Below, piece after piece: positions 1 to 6,790 of a DNA stretch of 8,600 nt (its first letter is position 1; every line of letters begins with the position of its first letter). A program made the position numbers and the translations under genes. The stretch is taken from positions 1 to 8,600 of the forward strand of contig JBILGM010000076.1 of assembly GCA_044351045.1 (NCBI GenBank), read 5' to 3'. Source of the stretch: UBA6136 sp044351045 (GTDB lineage Bacteria > Pseudomonadota > Gammaproteobacteria > Methylococcales > Methylococcaceae). The notes under the pieces are model-generated. The model made no database searches. It was given only the letters and a program-made list of their open reading frames with translations, and was not told the DNA's origin.

Positions 1-593
1 CGGTCATGAACGAAAACTATGCCCATCCCGCCATGCCTGAAGGCAGCGAGGAGGGGATCGTCAAGGGCATGTACAGGATTCGTGAGGGTGGCAAGGCGTC
101 CAAGCTCCAGTTGCTGGGTAGCGGGACGATTCTGCGGGAAACGTTGGCGGCGGCAGACATGCTCAAGGCTGACTATGGCATCGTGGCCGATGTCTGGAGC
201 GTGACCAGTTTCAATGAGTTGCGTCGTGATGGCATCGATTGCGAGCGATGGAACTTGTTGCACCCCGAAAAACCGCGCCGACTCAGTTATGTCGAGCAGC
301 AGCTGGCATCCACTCAAGGTCCCGTTGTTGCGGCGTCAGATTACATGCGGATCGTTGCCGATCAGATTCGTCCCTACGTTTCCAGAGCCTATACGGTTTT
401 GGGTACCGATGGCTTTGGTCGGAGTGATCGCCGTTCGGAATTGCGTCGCTTCTTCGAGGTCGACCGCAACTACATCACATTGGCAGCGCTGAAGTCACTG
501 GCCGATCAAGGGGAGATTTCAGTCAAGGTGGTTGCCAAGGCGATTTCCAAACTGGGTATCGATCCTGAAAAACCCAACCCGCTGACCGTCTGA
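1..593 (+). CDS. aceE: Pyruvate dehydrogenase E1 component, C-terminal part (5' end outside window)
   Basis: This is the last 196 or so codons of the homodimeric thiamine diphosphate-dependent E1, which decarboxylates pyruvate and reductively acetylates the lipoyl group of E2. The frame is open from base 3 (GTC, then ATG at 6), so the ATG at 6 is an internal methionine and not the start; whole AceE proteins are close to 890 residues. The visible part is the transketolase-like C-terminal domain. Family landmarks in order are MNENY and PAMPEG at the start, LLGSGTILRE, DVWSVTSFNEL, CERWN, and GTDGFGRSDRRSELRRFFEV near the end. The same blocks occur in E. coli AceE. The TGA stop at 591-593 lies 9 bp before aceF, so the genes are almost certainly cotranscribed. 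No disruption is visible. The upstream two thirds, including the cofactor site, cannot be judged here. Confidence 0.97.
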   Translation, partial: VMNENYAHPAMPEGSEEGIVKGMYRIREGGKASKLQLLGSGTILRETLAAADMLKADYGIVADVWSVTSFNELRRDGIDCERWNLLHPEKPRRLSYVEQQLASTQGPVVAASDYMRIVADQIRPYVSRAYTVLGTDGFGRSDRRSELRRFFEVDRNYITLAALKSLADQGEISVKVVAKAISKLGIDPEKPNPLTV

Positions 594-602
594 GGAAATC
601 AA

Positions 603-2264
603 ATGTCTGCTGTTCAGAACGAGGTTCATGTTCCGGATATCGGTGACTACAAGAACATCGAAGTCATCGAGGTGCTGGTCAAGCCGGGGGACGTGATCCA
701 GGCGGAAGATTCGCTGATTACGCTGGAAAGTGACAAGGCAGCGATGGAAGTCCCTTCACCCAAGGGGGGGACGGTTCACAGCGTCGCCATCAAGGCGGGT
801 GATCGGGTCAGCAAGGGAGCCCTGATTCTCGTGCTCGAGTCGGAGCCCGAATCGGCGACACCCCCACCCGCGCCTGTCTCCGCTCCGAAACAGTCACCGG
901 CTCCGCCTCCGCCGGTAGCAGCGGCCATTGACCAACCGCCGAAAGCTCCGGAGCTGGTCCCAGTGAGCCAAGTACCTTCTGAGCAGGAAGTCTGCGTTCC
1001 TGATATCGGCGATTACAAGGATATCGAGGTCATCGAAGTGCTGGTCAAGGTAGGCGATACACTCAATGCCGATGACTCGCTGATCACCCTGGAAAGCGAC
1101 AAGGCCGCGATGGAAGTTCCCGCGCCGGTCGGCGGCGTGGTCAAGGCGTTGAAGGTCAAGGCGGGTGATCGGGTGAGCAAGGGCACCCCGATTCTGTTGC
1201 TGGAAGTCACCAGCGCGGCGACCCATGTCCCGGCTCCGGCCTTGCCCTCCAGACAAGAGACGCATGCCGCACCGCAGTCGATGCCCGCTGTGGCAGCCAC
1301 TAAAGCCGTTGCTGCCGTGAGGCGTGAGCCGATCTTGGTCGAGGGGCAGGCCATGCCACCGCATGCCAGCCCTGCAATACGGAAATTCGCCCGCGAGTTA
1401 GGCGTTTCTCTGGAGCGTCTGAAGGGCACTGGCCTGAAGGGACGAATTTCTCGAGAGGACGTTCAGCAATTCGTCAAACAAACTCTGCAGCGTGCGGAAC
1501 AATCGCCAGCGTCTAGCTCGGGTGGCTTTACGTGGCCTGCTGCGCCTGAGGTAGACTTCAGTCGTTTTGGTGCGGTCGAGTCCTTGGCGCTGACCCGCAT
1601 TCAGAAGCTCTCCGGTCCCAATCTCCATCGCAACTGGGTTTCGATTCCACACATTACCCAGTTCGATGAGGCGGATATCACTGACCTCGAAGCATTCCGG
1701 GTGTCCCTCAAGGCGGAAGGCGAAAAGCGTGGGGTCAAACTCTCGGTCTTGCCTTTTGTCATGAAGGCGGTCGCGGCTTCTTTGAAAGCTTTCCCCTCGT
1801 TCAATGCCTCGCTGGCCCCTGGCGGCGATACCTTGGTCCTCAAGAAGTACTTTCACATCGGTGTCGCCGTTGATACACCGGAAGGTTTGGTCGTGCCGGT
1901 GATTCGCGATGTGGATCAGAAAAGCGTATTTGAATTGGGTGCGGAACTGGCGGATGTCAGTCAGCGGGCGCGCAACAAGAAACTGCGTGGCGCCGATCTG
2001 GAAGGGGGTTGCTTCACGATTTCCAGTCTCGGCGGTATTGGCGGCACCGCCTTCACGCCGATTATCAATGCGCCTGAGGTCGCGATTCTGGGACTTTCCC
2101 GTGGCCAGATGAAACCGGTCTATCAGGACGGCCAGTTTGTGCCGCGCCTCATGTTGCCGCTGTCTCTGTCCTATGACCATCGCGTCATCGACGGTGCCCA
2201 GGGTGCTCGATTCAGCGTGCATCTCAGTAGCACACTGGCAGATTTGCGGCGAGTGCTACTCTGA
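603..2264 (+). CDS. aceF: Dihydrolipoamide acetyltransferase (pyruvate dehydrogenase E2), two lipoyl domains
   Basis: This 553-residue E2 core protein transfers the acetyl group from lipoyl-lysine to CoA. Lipoyl domain 1 covers about residues 5-79 and domain 2 about 127-202, each with the ESDKAAMEV motif; the predicted lipoylated lysines are K45 and K167. Pro/Ala-rich flexible linkers follow at about 80-126 and 203-250. A peripheral subunit-binding domain at about 254-292 (ASPAIRKFARELGV, GRISREDV) docks E1 and E3. The catalytic domain at about 323-553 ends with SYDHRVIDG, giving the expected His526 and Asp530. E. coli AceF has three lipoyl domains, whereas many other proteobacteria have two or one. 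The start at 603 is supported by AGGA at 593-596, six bases upstream, and by the lipoyl domain beginning a few residues in. It lies between aceE and lpdA in the usual operon order. Confidence 0.97.
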   Translation: MSAVQNEVHVPDIGDYKNIEVIEVLVKPGDVIQAEDSLITLESDKAAMEVPSPKGGTVHSVAIKAGDRVSKGALILVLESEPESATPPPAPVSAPKQSPAPPPPVAAAIDQPPKAPELVPVSQVPSEQEVCVPDIGDYKDIEVIEVLVKVGDTLNADDSLITLESDKAAMEVPAPVGGVVKALKVKAGDRVSKGTPILLLEVTSAATHVPAPALPSRQETHAAPQSMPAVAATKAVAAVRREPILVEGQAMPPHASPAIRKFARELGVSLERLKGTGLKGRISREDVQQFVKQTLQRAEQSPASSSGGFTWPAAPEVDFSRFGAVESLALTRIQKLSGPNLHRNWVSIPHITQFDEADITDLEAFRVSLKAEGEKRGVKLSVLPFVMKAVAASLKAFPSFNASLAPGGDTLVLKKYFHIGVAVDTPEGLVVPVIRDVDQKSVFELGAELADVSQRARNKKLRGADLEGGCFTISSLGGIGGTAFTPIINAPEVAILGLSRGQMKPVYQDGQFVPRLMLPLSLSYDHRVIDGAQGARFSVHLSSTLADLRRVLL

Positions 2265-2311
2265 AAATTCATTGGGCACTCCACCCCATAACCCTTCAGC
2301 GGTTTTAGAAC

Positions 2312-3730
2312 ATGAGTGAGAATTCCTCTTTGCATGCCGAAGTTCTGGTCTTGGGCGGCGGTCCCGGCGGCTATACGGCCGCCTTTCGTGCCGCGGATCT
2401 TGGCAAGAAAGTCACGCTGGTCGAGCGTTATCCCACGCTGGGTGGCGTCTGTCTGAACGTCGGCTGTATTCCGTCCAAGGCGCTGCTGCATTCGGCCCAG
2501 ATCATTCATGAGACGGCTGAAAGCGCCAGTACGGGTGTCAAGTTTGCTCCCCCTGAGATCAGCCTGGACAAGGTTCGCGATCACAAGAACAAGGTCGTGA
2601 AGACGCTAACCATGGGGCTGGCATCAATGGCCAAGCAGCGTGGCGTGACAGTGGTGCAAGGTGTAGGCCGGTTTGCTACGAACAAGTCGTTAGCGGTTAC
2701 CACCGGCGAGAGTGAGCTCACGGTTATATTCGAGTACGCGATCATTGCCGTCGGCTCCCAGCCGGTCAAGATTCCCGGTTTCCCGAATGACGATCCGCGC
2801 CTGATCGATTCCACCGGCGCACTGGAGTTGGCCGACATCCCCAAACGGCTGCTCATCGTTGGCGGCGGCATCATTGGCCTAGAAATGGCCACGGTCTATC
2901 ACTCGCTGGGTTCGGCCATTACCGTGGTCGAGCTAATGGATCAGTTGATCCCCGGCTGTGATGCCGATCTGGTCAAGCCGCTGCATCAGCGTATCAGGAA
3001 GTGGTACGACAACATCTATCTAAAGACCAAGGTAGCCCGGATCGAGGCCAGGGGCGAGGGGCTCGAGGTGTTTTTCGAAGGCGAGGAAGCCCCGGCATCC
3101 GAGGTGTTCGACAAGGTGCTGGTTGCGGTGGGACGCCGGCCTAACGGGCTAAGCATCGGTGCTGAAAATGCCGGGGTCAAGGTCGATGAGCGTGGTTTCA
3201 TAGCCGTCGACAACCAGCAACGCACCAACATCCTAAACATCTTTGCTATTGGTGATGTCGTTGGTAATCCGATGCTGGCGCATAAAGCCACCCACGAGGC
3301 CAAGGTCGCGGCGGAGGTGATCGCCGGCCAAAAGTCTGCATTCCAAGCCCTGACGATTCCTTCGGTCGCTTATACCGACCCTGAACTAGCCTGGATGGGG
3401 CTGACCGAAACGCAGGCCAAGGCGCAGGGTGTTGCCATCGAAACGGCGACCTTCCCTTGGGCGGCGAGTGGCCGAGCACTCGGCATCGGTCGCCGCGAAG
3501 GATTGACCAAGATCATCGTCGACAAAGAGAGCCATCGGATACTCGGCGCCGGCATCGTCGGTCCCAATGCCGGCGAATTGATCGGCGAAGCCGTTCTGGC
3601 CCTGGAAATGGGCGCTGACGTATCCGACATAGCGCTCACCATCCACCCGCATCCCACACTCTCCGAAACCTTCCCTTTTGCGGCGGAAATGGTCGAGGGG
3701 ACGATTACGGATCTCTATATCAAGAAGTGA
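2312..3730 (+). CDS. lpdA: Dihydrolipoamide dehydrogenase (E3)
   Basis: This 472-residue flavoprotein reoxidises dihydrolipoamide on E2 and passes electrons to NAD+. The length is normal for the family. The N-terminal FAD-binding Rossmann motif is GGGPGGYTAAFRAADLG (residues 15-31), followed by the redox-active disulfide in GGVCLNVGCIPSK (C47 and C52). The NAD-binding motif VGGGIIGLEMA is at about 183-193, and the second FAD contact IFAIGDVVG is at about 310. The dimer-interface domain ends in HPHPTLSE, giving the catalytic His447-Glu452 pair. The start ATG at 2312 has only a weak ribosome site, with a purine-poor TTAGAAC just upstream, and follows aceF by 47 bp. Being third in the operon, it probably serves the pyruvate complex; whether it is also shared with other 2-oxoacid dehydrogenases cannot be told from here. 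Its stop overlaps the 3' end of the convergent permease gene by 11 bp. Confidence 0.97.
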   Translation: MSENSSLHAEVLVLGGGPGGYTAAFRAADLGKKVTLVERYPTLGGVCLNVGCIPSKALLHSAQIIHETAESASTGVKFAPPEISLDKVRDHKNKVVKTLTMGLASMAKQRGVTVVQGVGRFATNKSLAVTTGESELTVIFEYAIIAVGSQPVKIPGFPNDDPRLIDSTGALELADIPKRLLIVGGGIIGLEMATVYHSLGSAITVVELMDQLIPGCDADLVKPLHQRIRKWYDNIYLKTKVARIEARGEGLEVFFEGEEAPASEVFDKVLVAVGRRPNGLSIGAENAGVKVDERGFIAVDNQQRTNILNIFAIGDVVGNPMLAHKATHEAKVAAEVIAGQKSAFQALTIPSVAYTDPELAWMGLTETQAKAQGVAIETATFPWAASGRALGIGRREGLTKIIVDKESHRILGAGIVGPNAGELIGEAVLALEMGADVSDIALTIHPHPTLSETFPFAAEMVEGTITDLYIKK

Positions 3731-5012
3731 GCTGATCTGGCTGATCTCGCCATGGCGCAACCTTGAACAAAAGCAACATTCCAGGAAGTGCAGCGGCGAA
3801 GCAGAGGTGGAAAAAACGCTCCCAACCCAGCGCATCGATGTGCAGTAGAGTGGAACCGCCTATCCGGATGTCGCCGCCTTCCACGAGAAACCCAGTCAAT
3901 GAATTCGCCAGCGTCCTCGGCGTGGCCGCCAGGCTGGTGAACAGGGCAAATTGGGTGGCTGTATAGGCGGGATGGGTGGTTGTGGCGGTAAAGGCGACGA
4001 AGGCCGCCGTGCCAAGACCGACCCCGAAGGCTTCTGCGGCGATGACGGATGCCAGGCCCGGGAGCGTATGGCCCGCCGTGGCCAGCCAGGCGAAGCCGAG
4101 AATCACCACGGCCTGTAGCACGCCAAAAATCCACAGGGCGCGATTCATACCCAACTTGATCATCCAGATACCACCCAGAATGCCGCCGATCACATTTGGC
4201 CAGAGTCCAGCATTCTTGGCGATCATGCCGATTTCTGTCTTTGAGTATCCCATGTCCAGATAAAACGGCGTGGCCAGCGACGTGGCCATGCTGTCGCCGA
4301 GTTTGTAGAAAAAGATGAAGGCCAGGACGTATAACGCGCTGACCCACCCTTTGCGGTGAATGAACTCATGAAAGGGTTCGATGATGGCCTGGCGCAGTGT
4401 TGCCGGGGCCTGGAGCGAAGCGGGGGGCTCCTTGACCATGAGCGTCATCAGCAAGCCGGGAATCATGAACAGAGCAGTGATGCTATATACCCAAGGCCAT
4501 GGCAGGTGATCGGCAAGAATCAGCGATAGCGACCCGGGGATCAAGCCCGCGATCTTGTAGGCATTAACGTGGACGACGTTGCCAAGGCCCATTTCTTCGC
4601 CCTTCAATAGTTCCCGTCGGTAGGCGTCGATGGCAATATCCTGGGTGGCTGAAAAGAGCGCCACGAGTATGGCGAGCCCGGTGATCTGGGCCATGTCGGT
4701 TTGTGGAGAAAGCCACCCAAAGAGGGGAATCGTCGAGATAAGGGCCAGTTGGCTGAACAGCATCCAGGTGCGACGTCGCCCCAGTCCCAGTCCATAGCGG
4801 TCGCACAGTGGCGCCCATACAAACTTCCAGATGTAGGGAAATTGTACGAGGGCAAGTAACCCGATGGCCTTGAGGTCCACGCCACCTTCGCGTAACCATG
4901 CCGATAACAGGCTGATCAGGACAAACAGTGGCAACCCGGAGGAAAATCCGGTAATGATGCAAAGCAGAATGCGCTTGTTTAGCAGGCGTTCACGCAGGGA
5001 AGGGGTAGTCAT
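3720..5012 (-). CDS. ampG: AmpG-like muropeptide permease (major facilitator superfamily)
   Basis: This 430-residue, very hydrophobic inner-membrane protein has about 12 likely transmembrane segments, the first at about residues 14-37. AmpG-type carriers import anhydro-muropeptides released during peptidoglycan turnover, feeding cell-wall recycling and, in many species, AmpC beta-lactamase induction. Signature stretches are SSGLPLFVLISLLSAWLR (24-41), the basic cytoplasmic loop DRYGLGLGRRRTW (71-83), and SATQDIAIDAYRREL (121-135), which matches the AmpG family block. It is shorter than E. coli AmpG (491 residues) but close to many other proteobacterial members. The ATG at 5012 lies inside the 3' end of xth, so translation is probably coupled; no strong ribosome site is visible before it. 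No AmpC, AmpR, AmpD or NagZ gene is in the window, so a link to beta-lactam resistance is not shown. Substrate specificity is inferred from family. Confidence 0.9.
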   Translation of the reverse strand: MTTPSLRERLLNKRILLCIITGFSSGLPLFVLISLLSAWLREGGVDLKAIGLLALVQFPYIWKFVWAPLCDRYGLGLGRRRTWMLFSQLALISTIPLFGWLSPQTDMAQITGLAILVALFSATQDIAIDAYRRELLKGEEMGLGNVVHVNAYKIAGLIPGSLSLILADHLPWPWVYSITALFMIPGLLMTLMVKEPPASLQAPATLRQAIIEPFHEFIHRKGWVSALYVLAFIFFYKLGDSMATSLATPFYLDMGYSKTEIGMIAKNAGLWPNVIGGILGGIWMIKLGMNRALWIFGVLQAVVILGFAWLATAGHTLPGLASVIAAEAFGVGLGTAAFVAFTATTTHPAYTATQFALFTSLAATPRTLANSLTGFLVEGGDIRIGGSTLLHIDALGWERFFHLCFAAALPGMLLLFKVAPWRDQPDQLTS

Positions 5013-5769
5013 AATCTATGGTGAGTGGGGCATGGTCGGAAAAGCGCGTGTCCTTGTAGATCGAGGCGGCACGCAGGCAGGGTTTGAGTGATGGGCTGAT
5101 GACCTGATAATCGATACGCCAGCCGACGTTCTTGGCCCAAGCCTGGCCGCGATTGGACCACCAAGTGTATTGATCCGGTTCTTCATTGAGCGACCGGAAG
5201 GCATCCACCCAACCCTCTTGATCAAAGACTACATCCAGCCAGGTGCGCTCCTCCGGCAGAAAGCCGGAGTTTTTTTGATTGCCTCGCCAGTTTTTGAGGT
5301 CGATGGCTTTGTGGGCGATGTTCCAGTCGCCACAGAAAATGTAATCTCGTCCAGAGTTGGCGCAATTCCGCAGAAAAGGCAGGAATCTATCCAGGAAGCT
5401 GAATTTGATGACCTGCCTTTCCTCGCTGGAAGAGCCTGAAGGAATGTAAATCGAGACCACACTCAGATTGCCAAAGCGGGTTTCGAGATAGCGTCCCTCG
5501 GCATCCATGTCCGGCCAGCCCAAACCACGGATTACGTCATCGGGTTCCCGGGTGGAATAGATGGCGACGCCGCTGTAGCCTTTTTTTTCTGCATCGTGAA
5601 AAAAGCCATGATGGGAATCTGGCCAGAAGTGGGGCTCACTTAGCTGGTGCTCCTGTGCCTTGGTTTCTTGGAGACACAGGATATCGGCTTGTTGCGTATC
5701 CATCCACTCGAAAAAGCCCTTTCGGGCCGCCGATCGAATGCCATTGGCATTCAGGGTCACAATGCGCAC
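4990..5769 (-). CDS. xth: Exodeoxyribonuclease III (AP endonuclease, ExoA/Xth type)
   Basis: This 259-residue enzyme belongs to the endonuclease/exonuclease/phosphatase family and acts in base-excision repair by cutting at abasic sites and cleaning 3' ends. Catalytic motifs are all present: LNANGIRSA with Asn7, LQETKAQ with metal-binding Glu35, GDWNIAH with Asp148 and Asn150, RIDYQVIS, and SDHAPL with the Asp245-His246 pair. The start codon is GTG at 5769; it places MRI at the N-terminus as is typical for this subgroup, and no better start exists upstream. The ribosome site is weak (a GTTAGAAC stretch). The N-terminal NGIR-AARKGFF pattern fits the ExoA-like branch rather than E. coli XthA. 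It is the first gene of a two-gene unit with the AmpG-like permease and overlaps it by 23 bp. No missing residues were seen. Confidence 0.95.
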   Translation of the reverse strand: MRIVTLNANGIRSAARKGFFEWMDTQQADILCLQETKAQEHQLSEPHFWPDSHHGFFHDAEKKGYSGVAIYSTREPDDVIRGLGWPDMDAEGRYLETRFGNLSVVSIYIPSGSSSEERQVIKFSFLDRFLPFLRNCANSGRDYIFCGDWNIAHKAIDLKNWRGNQKNSGFLPEERTWLDVVFDQEGWVDAFRSLNEEPDQYTWWSNRGQAWAKNVGWRIDYQVISPSLKPCLRAASIYKDTRFSDHAPLTIDYDYPFPA

Positions 5770-5771
5770 AG

Positions 5772-5820
5772 ATGTTCTAACATGCTGATTTATAAAATTA
5801 GTATGATAAAGACCTGAGTT
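5772..5820 (-). promoter_or_regulatory. AT-rich leader and likely promoter region of xth-ampG
   Basis: The stretch directly upstream of the xth GTG is strikingly AT-rich compared with its surroundings. On the - strand it offers CATACT and TATAAA as possible -10 hexamers (TATAAA at 5794-5789). No matching -35 hexamer at 16-18 bp is convincing. A small inverted repeat, ATGTT-CT-AACAT at 5772-5783, sits between these and the start codon and could be an operator or simply chance. It is called from position and composition only. Confidence 0.3.
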
Positions 5821-5842
5821 TAGCTACTCATCTAGCTACTCA
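5821..5842. repeat. Short tandem repeat, 12-bp period
   Basis: TAGCTACTCA occurs at 5821-5830 and again at 5833-5842, giving nearly two copies of a 12-bp unit upstream of the putative xth promoter. Just beyond it, AACCTA (5845-5850) and TAGGTT (5855-5860) form a small hairpin with a TTCC loop, followed on the + strand by CAATTTT. Function is unknown; direct repeats upstream of a promoter can be protein-binding sites, but nothing else supports that here. Confidence 0.45.
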
Positions 5843-5860
5843 CAAACCTATTCCTAGGTT

Positions 5861-6018
5861 CAATTTTGGCACAGAAAACCCATGACGTTGCTCGTCCTCG
5901 ACTTGCCACGCATTGACAAAAATTCACCCTTGTCCGCAGCCCGCCGATGGCCAGGAAAAAGACCCGTGTAGGGTCTTGGTAGAAATACCTAGGCAAAAGC
6001 AGCCAAACCGACCCCGAC
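5861..6018. other. Ambiguous stretch with competing short frames and a hairpin
   Basis: No convincing gene can be assigned here. Three short frames have plausible composition. On the + strand, 5882-5971 gives 29 residues starting MTLLVLDLPR. A second + frame begins MARKKTRVGSW at 5947, meets TAG at 5980-5982, and continues in the same frame into the gene at 6019. On the - strand, a frame open from 5988 to the TGA at 5860-5862 gives 42 residues ending NVMGFLCQN, with a TAG at 5989-5991 immediately before it. These are mutually overlapping, none has a ribosome site, and they cannot all be real. The stretch could be the decayed 5' part of the gene at 6019 or remains of a - strand gene. Confidence 0.4.
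5954..5977 (-). terminator. Possible intrinsic terminator for - strand transcription
   Basis: AAGACCC (5959-5965) and GGGTCTT (5971-5977) form a perfect 7-bp stem with a 5-base loop. Read on the - strand, the stem is followed by three more T residues (the + strand A run 5956-5958). This is the layout of a short rho-independent terminator that would stop transcription arriving from the 6349-6708 region before it reaches xth. The T tract is short, so strength is uncertain. Confidence 0.4.
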
Positions 6019-6255
6019 ATGTCCACTGAAAACCAACGAAAGCTCCCACGATGCCCTGTGGCCGAAATGGCGCACCTTGGTCTGCGCAAGATCAGTGAAG
6101 AAAAGGACAAGCACCGGCGCACGCGACAAGAATCCATCGATGCTGGTTTGCCACCGCCGCCATTTAGTGAACTGCTCGAAAACTGCCAGCCGTGGATCGA
6201 TCTGGTTGGAGGTCCACCGGAGATGATGGGGTTAGTAGAAAGCGAGTGGGATTGA
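6019..6255 (+). CDS. Small hypothetical protein, possibly the 3' remnant of a longer gene
   Basis: This is a 78-residue, highly charged, soluble-looking protein. It begins MSTENQRKLPRCPVAEM, has a basic helix-like stretch (LRKISEEKDKHRRTRQESID, about 25-44), then a proline run PPPP, and an acidic end with FSELLEN, WIDLVGGPPEMMG and a final WD. I do not recognise the family. Composition and codon choice look like coding sequence. The ATG at 6019 has no ribosome site. The same frame is open upstream from 5983 back to a TAG at 5980, and beyond that to an ATG at 5947 (MARKKTRVGSW). The natural gene may therefore start at 5947 and be split by one amber codon. The TGA at 6253 ends it. It could be an active small gene or a remnant. 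Confidence 0.45.
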   Translation: MSTENQRKLPRCPVAEMAHLGLRKISEEKDKHRRTRQESIDAGLPPPPFSELLENCQPWIDLVGGPPEMMGLVESEWD

Positions 6256-6318
6256 ACTGCGGTCGTAGTGCCTCGAATAACGGCTTGGCCAGTGCAGCAT
6301 GATTTTCTGATTGGATAA

Positions 6319-6381
6319 GGCGACGACACAAGTACAGACAATGTCAACCTAACCAGTCGGAATGACACTGCCGACCACCGC
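6319..6381 (+). repeat. Dispersed repeat, copy A
   Basis: Bases 6319-6371 align without gaps to 6723-6775, with 42 of 53 positions identical by my hand alignment. After a 5-base offset the match resumes as CGACCACCGC (6372-6381) against CGACTACCGC. The unit contains GACAATGTC and then CCAGTCGGAATGACACTGC, which look like two diverged versions of a GACANTGYC sub-element. Copy A contains the C-terminal codons and stop of the - strand frame 6349-6708. Paired sub-repeats of this sort are common at transposon ends where a transposase binds more than once; that is inference only. Confidence 0.65.
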
Positions 6382-6708
6382 AAGAAAGCCCCGCATTCGA
6401 TGGAGGCTCTTGGCTTCGTGTGCCAGGTAGCGCCATCGTTTTGGAGCTTCGGCCGAAAGGTAGCCGTCGATGATGGGCTTGTCAAAGACAGGTAGCTAGC
6501 GCCGCTTCACCGGGTGGGGTTCATCTGCAAAGACGTGGATGCACGGCAATCCATCAATCCGGCGAATGTGCGTGATTTGGGGTTGCAGGCTGTCGGGACA
6601 GGGGCCGGCATGAACATCGGTCGCCCATGCTGCCATCGGCTTTCGTTGGCTCGGTAGCTTGAGCCATGCCCGCCGTTCGGTCTGTGCTACGTCTTGCATG
6701 TGGACCAA
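6349..6708 (-). pseudogene. Unknown gene interrupted by an in-frame amber codon
   Basis: The frame runs from TTG at 6708 (or ATG at 6699) through 70 codons to TAG at 6496-6498. It then continues in the same frame for 48 more codons to TAG at 6349-6351. Both halves look protein-like. The first contains ERRAWLKLPSQRKPMAAW and ends HVFADEPHPVKRR; the second starts LPVFDKPIIDGYLSAEAPKR and contains WRYLAHEAKSLHRMRGF. An in-frame stop between two well-formed stretches suggests one amber mutation in a gene of about 120 codons. Two separate short genes are less likely, since the second half has no start before its Met about ten codons from the end of the conserved-looking part. I do not recognise the family. 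The last residues (AVVGSVIPTG) are encoded inside repeat copy A. No ribosome site is visible. Confidence 0.5.
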
Positions 6709-6722
6709 TTCAGAAGGGATGC

Positions 6723-6790
6723 GGCGACGACACCAGGACGGACACTGCCGCCGTTACCAGCCGGGATGACACTGCTAGCCCGACTACCGC
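6723..6790 (+). repeat. Dispersed repeat, copy B
   Basis: This is the second copy of the element at 6319, in the same orientation and 404 bp away. It is identical to copy A at 42 of 53 aligned bases and then carries an extra TAGCC (6776-6780) before CGACTACCGC. It contains GACACTGCC and CCAGCCGGGATGACACTGC, a repeated sub-element 27 bp apart on the - strand (CAGTGTC at both places). Copy B lies just after the stop codon of the - strand gene 6784-7125 and just before the 6349-6708 frame, so the two copies bracket that frame. Confidence 0.65.

Noticed and set aside
1398..2222. A 274-codon - strand frame and other long antisense frames within aceF
   Set aside because: They lie wholly inside a clearly identified gene; antisense openness follows from the codon bias of aceF.
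5832..6485. A 217-codon open frame on the - strand
   Set aside because: Ser/Arg/Cys-rich low-quality composition, no ribosome site, and it runs antisense to the better frame at 6019-6255 and across repeat copy A.
5947..6708. TAG recoding (pyrrolysine or amber suppression) as an explanation for the two in-frame TAG codons
   Set aside because: TAG is used as an apparently normal stop at 6349 and 6784, no suppressor tRNA or PylS is in the window, and point mutation in decaying genes is simpler.
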